From Actinocorallia longicatena (GTDB taxonomy: Bacteria > Actinomycetota > Actinomycetes > Streptosporangiales > Streptosporangiaceae), in the NCBI RefSeq assembly GCF_039534125.1, contig NZ_BAAAUV010000006.1, positions 1 through 64,000 on the forward strand: 64,000 nt of DNA, written 5' to 3'. The translations under genes were made by a program, and so were the position numbers. Position 1 is the stretch's first letter. The number at the start of each line of letters is the position of its first letter. Of the stretch, positions 1 through 7,332 are shown in pieces. Below the pieces are notes generated by a model. That model did not search any database. It was not told the origin of the DNA and saw only the letters and a list, made by a program, of their open reading frames with translations.

Positions 1-2
1 AC

Positions 3-635
3 CTCGACCGCGTCTTCCCCGACAAACTCTCCTACCGCACCTGGATCGGCGGCGACAACTACGGCATGGGCGTCGCGGCCGGCACCTACATCGGCAAGCA
101 GCTCAAGGACAAGGGCGCCACCAACCCCGTCATCCTGGAGATCCAGGGCATCGCGACCCTCCCCCTCACCCAGGACCGCAGCAAGGGCTTCGCCGACGCC
201 CTCAAGACCTACGGATACTCCGTGACCGCCAAACAGGACGCCGCCTTCACCGTCGAATCCGGCACCAAGGTCGCCTCCAACCTCCTCCAGGCCCACAAGA
301 AGATCGACGCCATCTGGAACCACGACGACGACCAGGGCATCGGCGTCCTGGCCGCCATCAAGGAAGCCGGACGCAGCGAATTCTTCATGGTCGGCGGCGC
401 CGGATCCGCCAACGCCATGCGCGACATCAAAGCCGACAACTCCGTGCTCAAGGCCACCGTCACCTACTCCCCCTCGATGGCCTCCTCCGCGATCAAACTC
501 GCCCGCCTCATCGCCCAGGGCAAGGGCATGACCGACCTGGTCGAACAGCAGGTCCCCCAATCGATCACCCTGGCCTCGGAAACGATCACCAAGGACAACG
601 CCGGCAAGTACCTGCCCCTGGGGTTCGAATCGTGA
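3..635 (+). CDS. Sugar ABC transporter substrate-binding protein (C-terminal part, 5' end outside window)
   Basis: The open frame enters at base 3 and runs without a stop to TGA at 633-635, so only about 210 C-terminal residues are present. The sequence has the look of a periplasmic binding protein of the ribose/xylose type: a hinge-region pattern (WIGGDNYGMG), then GIATLPLTQDRSKGF, then WNHDDDQGIGVLAAIKEAGR, which is the typical second-lobe ligand-contact stretch. It would deliver a sugar or sugar acid to an ABC importer encoded upstream. The next gene starts with GTG at 632 and overlaps the stop (GTGA), so the two are translationally coupled with the downstream dehydrogenase and isomerase. 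The ligand cannot be told from this fragment. Confidence 0.85.
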   Translation, partial: LDRVFPDKLSYRTWIGGDNYGMGVAAGTYIGKQLKDKGATNPVILEIQGIATLPLTQDRSKGFADALKTYGYSVTAKQDAAFTVESGTKVASNLLQAHKKIDAIWNHDDDQGIGVLAAIKEAGRSEFFMVGGAGSANAMRDIKADNSVLKATVTYSPSMASSAIKLARLIAQGKGMTDLVEQQVPQSITLASETITKDNAGKYLPLGFES

Positions 636-1807
636 CGGAGACCATCGGGGTGGGCCTCGTCGGCTCCTCCTTCATGGGCCGGGCGCACTCGCAGGCGTGG
701 CGCAACGCGGCCGCCTTCTTCGACCTGCCGGCCCGCCCGGTCATGGCCGCGCTCGCCGGCCGGGATCCGGACCGGACGGCGGCCGCCGCCTCCTCCCTCG
801 GCTGGGCGTCGGCCGAGACCGGCTGGCGGCGGCTGCTGGAGCGCGACGACGTCCAGATCGTCGACATCTGCACGCCGGGCGACTCCCATGCCGAGATCGC
901 CGTCGCGGCGCTGGAGGCGGGCAAGCACGTCATCTGCGAGAAGCCCCTGGCCACCACGGTGGCCGAGGCCGAGGCGATGACCGCGGCGGCGGTGAAGGCC
1001 GCCGCCGCGGGGGTCCGGTCGATGGTCGCCTTCAACTACCGGCGGGTTCCCGCCGTGGCCTTGGCCAGGCGCTTCGTCGAGCAGGGCCGGCTGGGCCGGG
1101 TCCGGCACGTGCGGGCGCAGTACCTCCAGGACTGGATCGTCGATCCGGAGTTCCCGCTGGTCTGGCGGCTGCAGAAGGAGCGGGCGGGCTCCGGTTCGCT
1201 CGGCGACATCGGCGCGCACATCATCGACACCGCCCAGTTCGTCCTCGGAGAACCGCTCACCGGGGTGTCGGGGCTGACCGAGACGTTCGTCCGGGAGCGT
1301 CCCCTGGCCGACTCCTCCGCGGGGCTGTCCGCCGGATCGTCGTCCACGGTGAAGGGCCCGGTGACGGTCGACGACGCGGCGCTGTTCCTGGGCCGTTTCG
1401 CCGGGGGCGCGCTCGGCACGTTCGAGGCGACCCGGTTCGCCTCCGGACGCAAGAACGCCATGCGAATCGAGGTCAACGGCTCGCTCGGCAGCCTGTCGTT
1501 CGACTTCGAGGCCATGAACGAGCTGTGGTTCCACGACCACGCGCTCCCGGCCGGCGAGGCGGGGTTCCGCAGGATCCTCGTGACCGAGGCCGACCATCCC
1601 TACGCCGGGGCATGGTGGCCGCCGGGCCACGGCCTCGGTTACGAGCACGCCTTCACCCACGAGATCCGCGACTTCCTGGTCGCCGTCGCCGAGGGCGCCG
1701 ATCCCGCGCCCTCGTTCGCCGACGGGCTGGGCGTCCAGCGGGTGCTCGCCGCCATCGAGAAGAGCGCGGCCGACGAGAGCCGCTTCACCGCTGTGGAGGA
1801 GACATGA
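632..1807 (+). CDS. Gfo/Idh/MocA family oxidoreductase
   Basis: 391-residue NAD(P)-dependent dehydrogenase. A Rossmann start (GVGLVGSSFMGRAHS, residues 6-20) binds the cofactor, and the family's CEKPLATT motif is at 102-109, with the catalytic-type lysine at 104. The C-terminal alpha/beta domain carries the usual substrate-site residues (GDIGAHIIDTAQF). Length is normal. The GTG start overlaps the stop of the binding-protein gene by 4 bp, and its own stop overlaps the next ATG (ATGA), so it sits in a coupled sugar-catabolic operon. It probably oxidises a cyclic polyol or sugar such as an inositol, but the substrate is an inference from the family and the TIM-barrel isomerase next door. Confidence 0.93.
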   Translation: MTETIGVGLVGSSFMGRAHSQAWRNAAAFFDLPARPVMAALAGRDPDRTAAAASSLGWASAETGWRRLLERDDVQIVDICTPGDSHAEIAVAALEAGKHVICEKPLATTVAEAEAMTAAAVKAAAAGVRSMVAFNYRRVPAVALARRFVEQGRLGRVRHVRAQYLQDWIVDPEFPLVWRLQKERAGSGSLGDIGAHIIDTAQFVLGEPLTGVSGLTETFVRERPLADSSAGLSAGSSSTVKGPVTVDDAALFLGRFAGGALGTFEATRFASGRKNAMRIEVNGSLGSLSFDFEAMNELWFHDHALPAGEAGFRRILVTEADHPYAGAWWPPGHGLGYEHAFTHEIRDFLVAVAEGADPAPSFADGLGVQRVLAAIEKSAADESRFTAVEET

Positions 1808-2811
1808 CCCGTCCCGTCACCCTGTTCACCGGCCAGTGGGCCGACCTGCCGTTCGAGGAGGTCTGCGCGCTGGCCTCGGGCTGGGGCTACGACGGCCTGG
1901 AGATCGCCTGCTGGGGCGACCACTTCGACGTCGGCCGCGCCCTCGCCGAACCCGGCTACGTCGCCCGCAAGAAGGAGACCCTCGCCGAGCACGGGCTGAA
2001 GGTGTGGGCGATCTCCACCCACCTCGTCGGGCAGGCCGTCTGCGACGACCCCATCGACGAGCGTCACCACGGCATCCTCCCCGCTCACGTCTGGGGCGGC
2101 GGGGAGCCCGAAGCGGTGCGCCGTGCGGCGGCCGAGGAGGTCAAGAACACCGCCCGGGCGGCCGCGCTGCTCGGGGTCGACACCGTCATCGGGTTCACCG
2201 GCTCCTCGATCTGGAAGACCGTCGCGATGTTCCCGCCCGCGCCCCAGTCGATGATCGACGCCGGATACCAGGACTTCGCGGACCGGTGGAACCCGATCCT
2301 GGACGTCTTCGACGCCGAGGGGGTCCGCTTCGCCCACGAGGTGCATCCCAGTGAGATCGCCTACGACCATCACACCACCGTCCGCGCCCTGGAGGCCATC
2401 GGCCGCCGCCCCGCCTTCGGCCTGAACTGGGACCCCTCCCACATGGTCTGGCAGGATCTCGACCCGGCCGGGTTCATCCTCGACTTCGCCGACCGGATCT
2501 ACCACGTCGACTGCAAGGACGCCAAGGTGCGTGTGGGCGACGGCCGCAGGGGACGCCTGTCCTCGCATCTGGCCTGGGCCGACCCCCGCCGCGGCTGGGA
2601 CTTCGTCTCCACCGGCCACGGCGACGTCCCCTGGGAGGACTGCTTCCGCGCCCTCAACAGCATCGGCTACACCGGCCCCATCTCCATCGAGTGGGAGGAC
2701 GCCGGCATGGACCGTCTCGACGGCGCCCCCGAGGCCCTGGCCTACATCCGCCGGATGAACGCCATCACCCCGCCCACCGCCTCGTTCGACGCCGCCTTCT
2801 CCTCCGAGTAG
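1804..2811 (+). CDS. Sugar phosphate isomerase/epimerase (xylose isomerase-like TIM barrel)
   Basis: 335 residues starting at ATG 1804, which overlaps the preceding stop by 4 bp. Reading further upstream in this frame only crosses the dehydrogenase gene out of frame, so this start is preferred. Metal-ligand segments typical of the AP endonuclease 2/xylose isomerase-like fold are visible in order: FAHEVHPSEIAYD, LNWDPSHM, YHVDCKDAK and ISIEWEDAG. Together with the dehydrogenase this resembles two-step keto-sugar or keto-inositol processing. A strong hairpin (2822-2854) follows the stop and probably ends the operon. Confidence 0.92.
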   Translation: MTRPVTLFTGQWADLPFEEVCALASGWGYDGLEIACWGDHFDVGRALAEPGYVARKKETLAEHGLKVWAISTHLVGQAVCDDPIDERHHGILPAHVWGGGEPEAVRRAAAEEVKNTARAAALLGVDTVIGFTGSSIWKTVAMFPPAPQSMIDAGYQDFADRWNPILDVFDAEGVRFAHEVHPSEIAYDHHTTVRALEAIGRRPAFGLNWDPSHMVWQDLDPAGFILDFADRIYHVDCKDAKVRVGDGRRGRLSSHLAWADPRRGWDFVSTGHGDVPWEDCFRALNSIGYTGPISIEWEDAGMDRLDGAPEALAYIRRMNAITPPTASFDAAFSSE

Positions 2812-2821
2812 CCCGTCCGTC

Positions 2822-2854
2822 CGGCGGGCGGCGCCCTCCCTGCGCCGCCCGCCG
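2822..2854 (+). terminator. Hairpin terminator of the sugar operon
   Basis: Perfect 13-bp inverted repeat (CGGCGGGCGGCGC and its complement) with a 7-nt loop, 11 bp after the isomerase stop. There is no U-tract, which is usual for GC-rich actinomycete terminators. Confidence 0.7.
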
Positions 2855-2992
2855 ACCGGTCCCCGTCACCGGCGTCCCGGTCGCTCCTGGCGTCGCTCCC
2901 CGTATGGCTCGATCTTGACGTTCGGGACCGGCCGTGTTGAGATCCAACGCGTAAGTGATTCACATTTCCGGTCGGTTAAGTAGGGAGATGGG

Positions 2993-4249
2993 ATGCGTCT
3001 GTCGAGGCGAACCGCCGCGCTGGTGGGCCTGGTGGCGGCTCTGGTGGGGGCCGCGGTGGCGGTACCGGGAACGGTGTCCGCCGTCCTGCCGACGGCGGCG
3101 GTGGCCGTCGGTGACAGCTTCATCAGCGGTGAGGGGGCCGGTGACTACCAGGCCGTCCCCGACGCGAACGGGACGGCGCAGGGGTTCCCCGGCTGGTCGG
3201 CGGCGAACTCCAACGCCTACTTCTGCCACCGGTCGGCGAACGCCTCGCTGTTCAAGGCGTCGCTGCCGGGGGTGCGGGACCGGTTCAACCTGGCCTGCTC
3301 CGGCGGCCGTCCCGCCGACATCGCGAGCCCGTCGGCGGCGCGCGAGAAGGGCCGCGACGTGAAGTCGCAGATCGACCAGATCAGGGCCGTCGCGCAGACC
3401 CACGACATCGACGTCGTCCTCGTCGGGCTCGGCTCGAACAACAGCTCCTTCACCTTCGGGGACGTCGCGGTCCTGTGCGCGAACCGCTTCATCGCCGACG
3501 CCTGGACGGGCTGGTGGGAGTTCTGGGCCTATCTCAACGGCGACGTCCCGCAGGAGCCCTGCACCGCCTCCGACCTCGCGACCGACGCCGAGGTGGCCTC
3601 CGCGGCCACCGAGACGACCTCGGCCCTGCGGCGGCTCCTCGACGTCCTCGACGAGGTCGACGCCGACGGCACGCACCGCGTCGTCCTGCAGAACTACACC
3701 AACCCGCTGCCGCTCGACCTCGCGCCCGAGTACCACGAGGAGGACGACCGGTCCGACACCCGCGACAAGTTCCGCGCCCTCGGCGCCGAGCGCTACGCGG
3801 CGGGCTGCCCGATCCACCGCGCGAGCCTGGCTCCCGGGCACGTCTTCTCCGCGAACCTCGGCGACCTGGTGAAGTCGGCCTACACGACGCTCAGGACCGA
3901 GCGCCCCGCCGCCGACCTCGTCCTCCTCGACGTCCAGAAGGCGTTCGACGGTGCCCGTCTCTGCGAGAAGACCGGCAGCCCCGCCGGGACGTTCGCGACC
4001 CCGATCCGCGTTCAGGACGGCGCCACCGGGACCTTCGTGGCGAGCCTGTCCGGCTACGACAAGATCGGCATCCAGCGCGCCGCCGACACCTGTGTGACCT
4101 ACTACCAGACGTGCCAGGAGTCGTGGCACCCGAACGCGGCCGGCCAGGCCGTCCTCGGCCAGTGCCTCACCGGCGCCGCGACCGCCGCGACCCGCACGAT
4201 CCTGACGTGCGCCCGCGACGCGGCCACGGGCGTCCTCGGCTTCGGCTGA
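2993..4249 (+). CDS. Secreted SGNH/GDSL-type hydrolase
   Basis: 418 residues with a Sec signal peptide (MRLSRRTAALVGLV..., cleavage near residue 30-38). The catalytic serine is S42 in the block I motif VAVGDSFISGEGAG. The oxyanion-hole block III appears as GLGSNNSSF and the catalytic Asp/His block V as ESWHPNAAGQ near the C terminus. Several cysteines suggest disulfides in the exported protein. This is the larger, Cys-containing actinobacterial SGNH class; members cleave esters or lipids, but the substrate here is unknown. An AGGGAG ribosome-binding site precedes ATG 2993. The gene stands alone between a terminator and the unusual inverted repeat at 4298-4337. Confidence 0.92.
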   Translation: MRLSRRTAALVGLVAALVGAAVAVPGTVSAVLPTAAVAVGDSFISGEGAGDYQAVPDANGTAQGFPGWSAANSNAYFCHRSANASLFKASLPGVRDRFNLACSGGRPADIASPSAAREKGRDVKSQIDQIRAVAQTHDIDVVLVGLGSNNSSFTFGDVAVLCANRFIADAWTGWWEFWAYLNGDVPQEPCTASDLATDAEVASAATETTSALRRLLDVLDEVDADGTHRVVLQNYTNPLPLDLAPEYHEEDDRSDTRDKFRALGAERYAAGCPIHRASLAPGHVFSANLGDLVKSAYTTLRTERPAADLVLLDVQKAFDGARLCEKTGSPAGTFATPIRVQDGATGTFVASLSGYDKIGIQRAADTCVTYYQTCQESWHPNAAGQAVLGQCLTGAATAATRTILTCARDAATGVLGFG

Positions 4250-4297
4250 GCCGATCTCCGGCACGGTTCGATCACCCTGGTTGCCGGGCGACCGTGA

Positions 4298-4337
4298 TCC
4301 ATGCTTCCCTCCAGATGATCCTGGAGGGAAGCATGGA
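4298..4337 (+). promoter_or_regulatory. Perfect 17-bp inverted repeat covering the RBS and start codon of the next gene
   Basis: Left arm 4298-4314 (TCCATGCTTCCCTCCAG), 6-nt spacer 4315-4320 (ATGATC), right arm 4321-4337 (the exact complement). The right arm contains the GGAGGGA Shine-Dalgarno (4323-4329) and the ATG at 4333. In RNA this would form a hairpin hiding both. The loop itself begins with an in-frame ATG (4315). It could be a translational switch, an operator, or the terminator of the upstream hydrolase gene, whose stop is 49 bp away. The symmetry is seen directly; the function is inferred. Confidence 0.75.
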
Positions 4338-5178
4338 ACGGTATCGGCGGATCGGCCCGGGGCTCACCGGGGTGTTCGCGGTGTTCAGCGGGCTGGCGTT
4401 CCTGGCGTTCCTGGCGTTCCTCGCCCTCTACGTCGTGGGCGGCCACACCGACCAGATCTTCTCCTGGACGATCCTCCCGGCGCGGACCGCGGGCTTCCTC
4501 GGCGCCGCCTACGCGGGCGCGCTCGTCCTGTTCGCGGGCGCGCTGCACGACCGGGTGTGGGCCCGTGCCCGGATCTCGGTGCTGCCCCCGGCGGTGTTCA
4601 GCGGGGCGATGCTCGTCGCGACCCTGATGCACCTGGAGAAGTTCCACCTGGACTCCCCCGAGGTCCTTCCGCGGGCGATCGCCTGGCTCTGGCTGGTGGT
4701 CTACGTCGTGGTCCCGCCCGCCCTCGTCGCCCTGTTCCTCCGGCAGCAGCGGCGTCCGGGCGCCGACCCCGCGCCGGACGAACCTCTTCCCGTCCCGCTC
4801 AAGCTGGTCATGGGCGTGCTCGCCGCGCTGATGACCGGGTTCGGCGTCGCGCTGTTCGCGGAGCCCTCCGGCACGCCGTGGCCATGGACGCTGACCCCGC
4901 TGACCGGTCGCGCGACCGCCGCCTGGCTGCTCGGGCTCGGCTGGGCGCTCGTCCAGGGCCTGGTCGACGGCGACCGGGCACGCCTGCGCCCGGGTTTCGC
5001 CGCGATCGGCGTCACGGCCCTCCTCGACCTGCTCGCCTCGGTGCGCTACCGGGACTCGATGGACTGGACCGGCACCGCGTCCTGGTCGTACGTGCTGGCC
5101 GTGGCCGCGATCGCGGCCATGGCGGCGGCCGCCCTCCTCAGCTTCCCTGGCGGGGAACGGGCTGGGCGAGCCCGGTGA
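4333..5178 (+). CDS. Integral membrane protein of unknown function
   Basis: 281 residues with about seven or eight hydrophobic segments, starting with LTGVFAVFSGLAFLAFLAFL and ending in VLAVAAIAAMAAAALL. No catalytic motif is recognised. ATG 4333 is chosen because GGAGGGA lies four bases upstream; an in-frame ATG at 4315 lacks a Shine-Dalgarno. Both signals lie inside the perfect inverted repeat 4298-4337, so translation is likely to depend on opening that structure. The 3' end overlaps the convergent receiver gene by 41 bp, an unusual arrangement that would make the two mRNAs complementary at their ends. Confidence 0.82.
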   Translation: MERYRRIGPGLTGVFAVFSGLAFLAFLAFLALYVVGGHTDQIFSWTILPARTAGFLGAAYAGALVLFAGALHDRVWARARISVLPPAVFSGAMLVATLMHLEKFHLDSPEVLPRAIAWLWLVVYVVVPPALVALFLRQQRRPGADPAPDEPLPVPLKLVMGVLAALMTGFGVALFAEPSGTPWPWTLTPLTGRATAAWLLGLGWALVQGLVDGDRARLRPGFAAIGVTALLDLLASVRYRDSMDWTGTASWSYVLAVAAIAAMAAAALLSFPGGERAGRAR

Positions 5179-5587
5179 AGAAGCCGTCGATCTGCCGGAT
5201 CGCCTCGGTGTAGTGGTCGAGGTCCACGGGCTTGGTCACGTAGGCGTTCGCGCGCCTCCCGTAGGCCTCGCGGACGTCTTCCTGGGCGCTGGAGGTGCTG
5301 AGGATCACGACCGGGATCGGCGCGAGCGCGGGATCCGCCTTGATCTGGTGCAGGATCTGGTGGCCGGAGAACTTCGGCAGGTTCAGATCCAGGAGGATCA
5401 GATCGGGACGGGGCGCGTCCTCGTGGTCGCCGAAGTGGTAGAGGAAGTCGATGGCCTCCGCTCCGTCCCTGGCCACGTGCAGGCGATGGGCGACGGGCTG
5501 CTCGGCCAGCGCCTCGCGGGTCAGGAGCTCGTCTCCCGGGTCGTCCTCGACGAGCAGGATGTCCAGGGGCTTGGCTGCGGTGTTCAT
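5138..5587 (-). CDS. Single-domain response regulator (Rcp1/CheY type)
   Basis: 149 residues, receiver domain only. The acidic pocket is LLVEDDPGD (E14, D15, D16), the phosphoacceptor is D67 in LILLDLNLPKFSG, the conserved Thr/Ser is in VVILSTSSA, and the lysine is in NAYVTKP. There is no output domain, as in Rcp1-like regulators that pair with phytochrome or histidine kinases, so it should signal by protein contact. Its ATG overlaps the stop of the upstream GAF-ANTAR gene (ATGA), meaning the two are co-translated. No histidine kinase is adjacent. The C-terminal end overlaps the convergent membrane-protein gene by 41 bp. Confidence 0.92.
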   Translation of the reverse strand: MNTAAKPLDILLVEDDPGDELLTREALAEQPVAHRLHVARDGAEAIDFLYHFGDHEDAPRPDLILLDLNLPKFSGHQILHQIKADPALAPIPVVILSTSSAQEDVREAYGRRANAYVTKPVDLDHYTEAIRQIDGFFTGLAQPVPRQGS

Positions 5588-6339
5588 CGCGGTTTGGCGT
5601 CCTCGGCCGGCCTGGGCTCGCCGAGCAGCTCGGCGGCGATGGTGACCACCCGCTCGCGCCGGTCCCTGGCCTGCCTGCGCAGAAGCTCGAAGGCGGTGGA
5701 GGTGTCGAGGCCGTGCCTGCCCATCAGCAGGCCGATGGCCCGTTCGGTCATGACCCGGTGCTTCAGGGCGTACTGGAGCTGCTCGACGATGGTGCTGTGC
5801 TCGACCGCGGTCACGGCGACGCCGATGACCTGCTCGACGACCTCGGCGTAACCGCACAGGGCGTCGACGGCCGCGTCGTCCCAGGGGCCGGGCTCACTCC
5901 GGTAGACGTTCAGGGAGCCGACCGGTCCGCCCGCGAGCCTGATCGGCACGCCCAGCACGGCCCGCACGTCGGGGTGCAGGTGGTCGCGCACCGCGGGCCA
6001 CCGCTCGTCCACGGGCAGGTCGGGGGTCCGTACGGGGGCGTTGTGCAGGAAGGCGTCGATGCAGGGACCCTGACCCGCCTCGAGCTGGGCCAGCTCCAGG
6101 GTGCGGCCCGGTTCACCGGAGGCCGCGACGTACCGGAGGACGTTCTCCGGGTCCTCTATCATCAGGCCGGCACCATCACATACGAACAATTGTTCGATGG
6201 CCCCGACGACGCGTTGCAGATATCCGGCCAGGCCCGGCGACTCCGTCTCCGACCGCAGAGCGAGAAGGCTGGCGTGCAGCGCATCCGCGTCGATGTGCAC
6301 TCGTGGCTCCCAGAAGTTCGGATGGTCGACGGAGTTCAC
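5584..6339 (-). CDS. GAF and ANTAR domain RNA-binding regulator
   Basis: 251 residues from a GTG start. An N-terminal GAF-type sensor (about 30-165, with VCDGAGLMIEDPENVLRYV and VLGVPIRLAGGPVGSLNVY) is followed by an ANTAR domain (about 175-235, STIVEQLQYALKHRVMTERA, then FELLRRQARD). ANTAR domains bind paired hairpins in nascent RNA and act as antiterminators. The gene is coupled to the receiver gene downstream (ATGA) and lies 81 bp below a second GAF-ANTAR gene. It contains a perfect SOS-box-like palindrome (6183-6196) in its coding sequence, made from the codons for E-Q-L-F, two of which (CAA, TTG) are rare in this GC-rich DNA. Confidence 0.9.
   Translation of the reverse strand: MNSVDHPNFWEPRVHIDADALHASLLALRSETESPGLAGYLQRVVGAIEQLFVCDGAGLMIEDPENVLRYVAASGEPGRTLELAQLEAGQGPCIDAFLHNAPVRTPDLPVDERWPAVRDHLHPDVRAVLGVPIRLAGGPVGSLNVYRSEPGPWDDAAVDALCGYAEVVEQVIGVAVTAVEHSTIVEQLQYALKHRVMTERAIGLLMGRHGLDTSTAFELLRRQARDRRERVVTIAAELLGEPRPAEDAKPR
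6183..6196. promoter_or_regulatory. SOS-box-like perfect palindrome inside a coding region
   Basis: CGAACAATTGTTCG fits the actinobacterial LexA-box pattern CGAAC-N4-GTTCG exactly. It lies about 48 codons into the GAF-ANTAR gene, not in a promoter, so LexA binding here is only a possibility. A lexA gene lies 4.6 kb away. Confidence 0.4.
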
Positions 6340-6420
6340 CGTCGTGGCAGTCCGCGGGGTCCAGGGCGGAAGAACGGTAGCGATCAGGATCCTAGTCCAG
6401 CCGGACGGTGCGCGTTGCCG

Positions 6421-7152
6421 TCAGAGATCCTCCTCCGTGACGTCCCGGGTGGCGAGGATCTCCTCGGCGCGTTCGCTCGAGGTCTGCCCGTGGACGAAGG
6501 CCGAGGTCCGCAGGCGCAGGAGGGCGTCCTCGAGAGCCAGGCCGAGCCTCTCCGCGATCAGCCCGGTGGCCAGGTGGACGGAGCGGCGCAGGTCGGCGCC
6601 GAAGGTCCACCAGTCGGGCCCGAGGTCGCGGCCGTCCGGCATGACGCCCAGGACGGCCAGCGCGGCGGCGTCCGCCGTGGCCCGGGCCCGCTCGGCGAAG
6701 ACGCGGTCCACGCTGATCCGGCCGGGGAAGAGCAGGTTCAGGGCCCCGAGCCTGAACTCGTCCGGGGACTCCCCCCTGACCCTCAGCGGAACGCCCATGC
6801 TCCCCCCGACCCGCTCGCCGGTGCGCTCCGTGAACTCCCTGAGCCCCGACACGAGCATCGGCCACCGCGCCTCCTCCCCGCTCAGATCAGCGGCGACGAC
6901 CACCGATCCGGTCGCGTAGGCCTCCAGCCAGGGCCCCTCACCGACGGTGAACTGGAGCTCGTCCAGGTGTCCCGCGACCGGATCGGTGACGCACACCGTG
7001 TGACGCACCTCGTCGAGGACCACGGTGATGCTCGCCCGGTCGGCGCCGAGCACGTCGGCGCACGCCGCGCCGATCTGCCCCGGCAGCGGACCGCCCGCCT
7101 TCTCGATCATGGCTCCCAGCACGGACTCCATGGTCGTCGGCCGATTCGTCAC
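6421..7152 (-). CDS. GAF and ANTAR domain regulator
   Basis: 243 residues from a GTG start, with GGAGGT about 9 bases upstream. The N-terminal two thirds form a GAF-like sensor (GAACADVLGADRASITVVLD, then FTVGEGPWLEAYATG). The C-terminal ANTAR helices are VHLATGLIAERLGLALEDAL and RLRTSAFVHGQTSSERAEEI. It is transcribed in the same direction as the other GAF-ANTAR gene but separated by 81 bp, so co-transcription is likely but not certain. The target RNA is unknown. The two ANTAR proteins are clearly different in sequence and not a recent duplication. Confidence 0.88.
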   Translation of the reverse strand: MTNRPTTMESVLGAMIEKAGGPLPGQIGAACADVLGADRASITVVLDEVRHTVCVTDPVAGHLDELQFTVGEGPWLEAYATGSVVVAADLSGEEARWPMLVSGLREFTERTGERVGGSMGVPLRVRGESPDEFRLGALNLLFPGRISVDRVFAERARATADAAALAVLGVMPDGRDLGPDWWTFGADLRRSVHLATGLIAERLGLALEDALLRLRTSAFVHGQTSSERAEEILATRDVTEEDL

Positions 7153-7270
7153 AGCAGGTCACCTCCAGGTCCCGGCCTCCCTTCCCCTCCCGGAACCGGG
7201 AAAACGCCTGTGGTCCGGCCCCCGATCCGGCACCCGGAGAACTTTCGCCGGACCGGTCACAGACGGAGCG

Positions 7271-7301
7271 GCCGCCCGGTCTTAGCTGCTGACCGGGCGG
7301 C
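7271..7301 (+). promoter_or_regulatory. Leader hairpin upstream of the NmrA-like gene
   Basis: Perfect 11-bp inverted repeat (GCCGCCCGGTC, 7271-7281, and its complement 7291-7301) with a 9-nt loop, 31 bp before the start codon. The gene on the other side is divergent, so this cannot be its terminator; it is either a 5'-UTR structure or an operator. Confidence 0.5.
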
Positions 7302-7332
7302 GAAGACGTCCCGGCGGACAGAGAGGCCTGTC

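Noticed and set aside
621..632. GGTTCGAAT stretch like a tRNA T-arm
   Set aside because: It lies in the last codons of the binding-protein gene, and no acceptor, D or anticodon stem can be built around it.
464..1660. Long antisense frames over most genes, for example on the minus strand here
   Set aside because: They are Arg/Gly/Pro-rich translations caused by high third-position GC, with no RBS or family pattern, and the opposite strand has clear motifs.
2531..2758. Small forward frames inside the isomerase gene
   Set aside because: They are out-of-frame readings of a well-supported gene and have Pro/Thr-rich low-complexity content.
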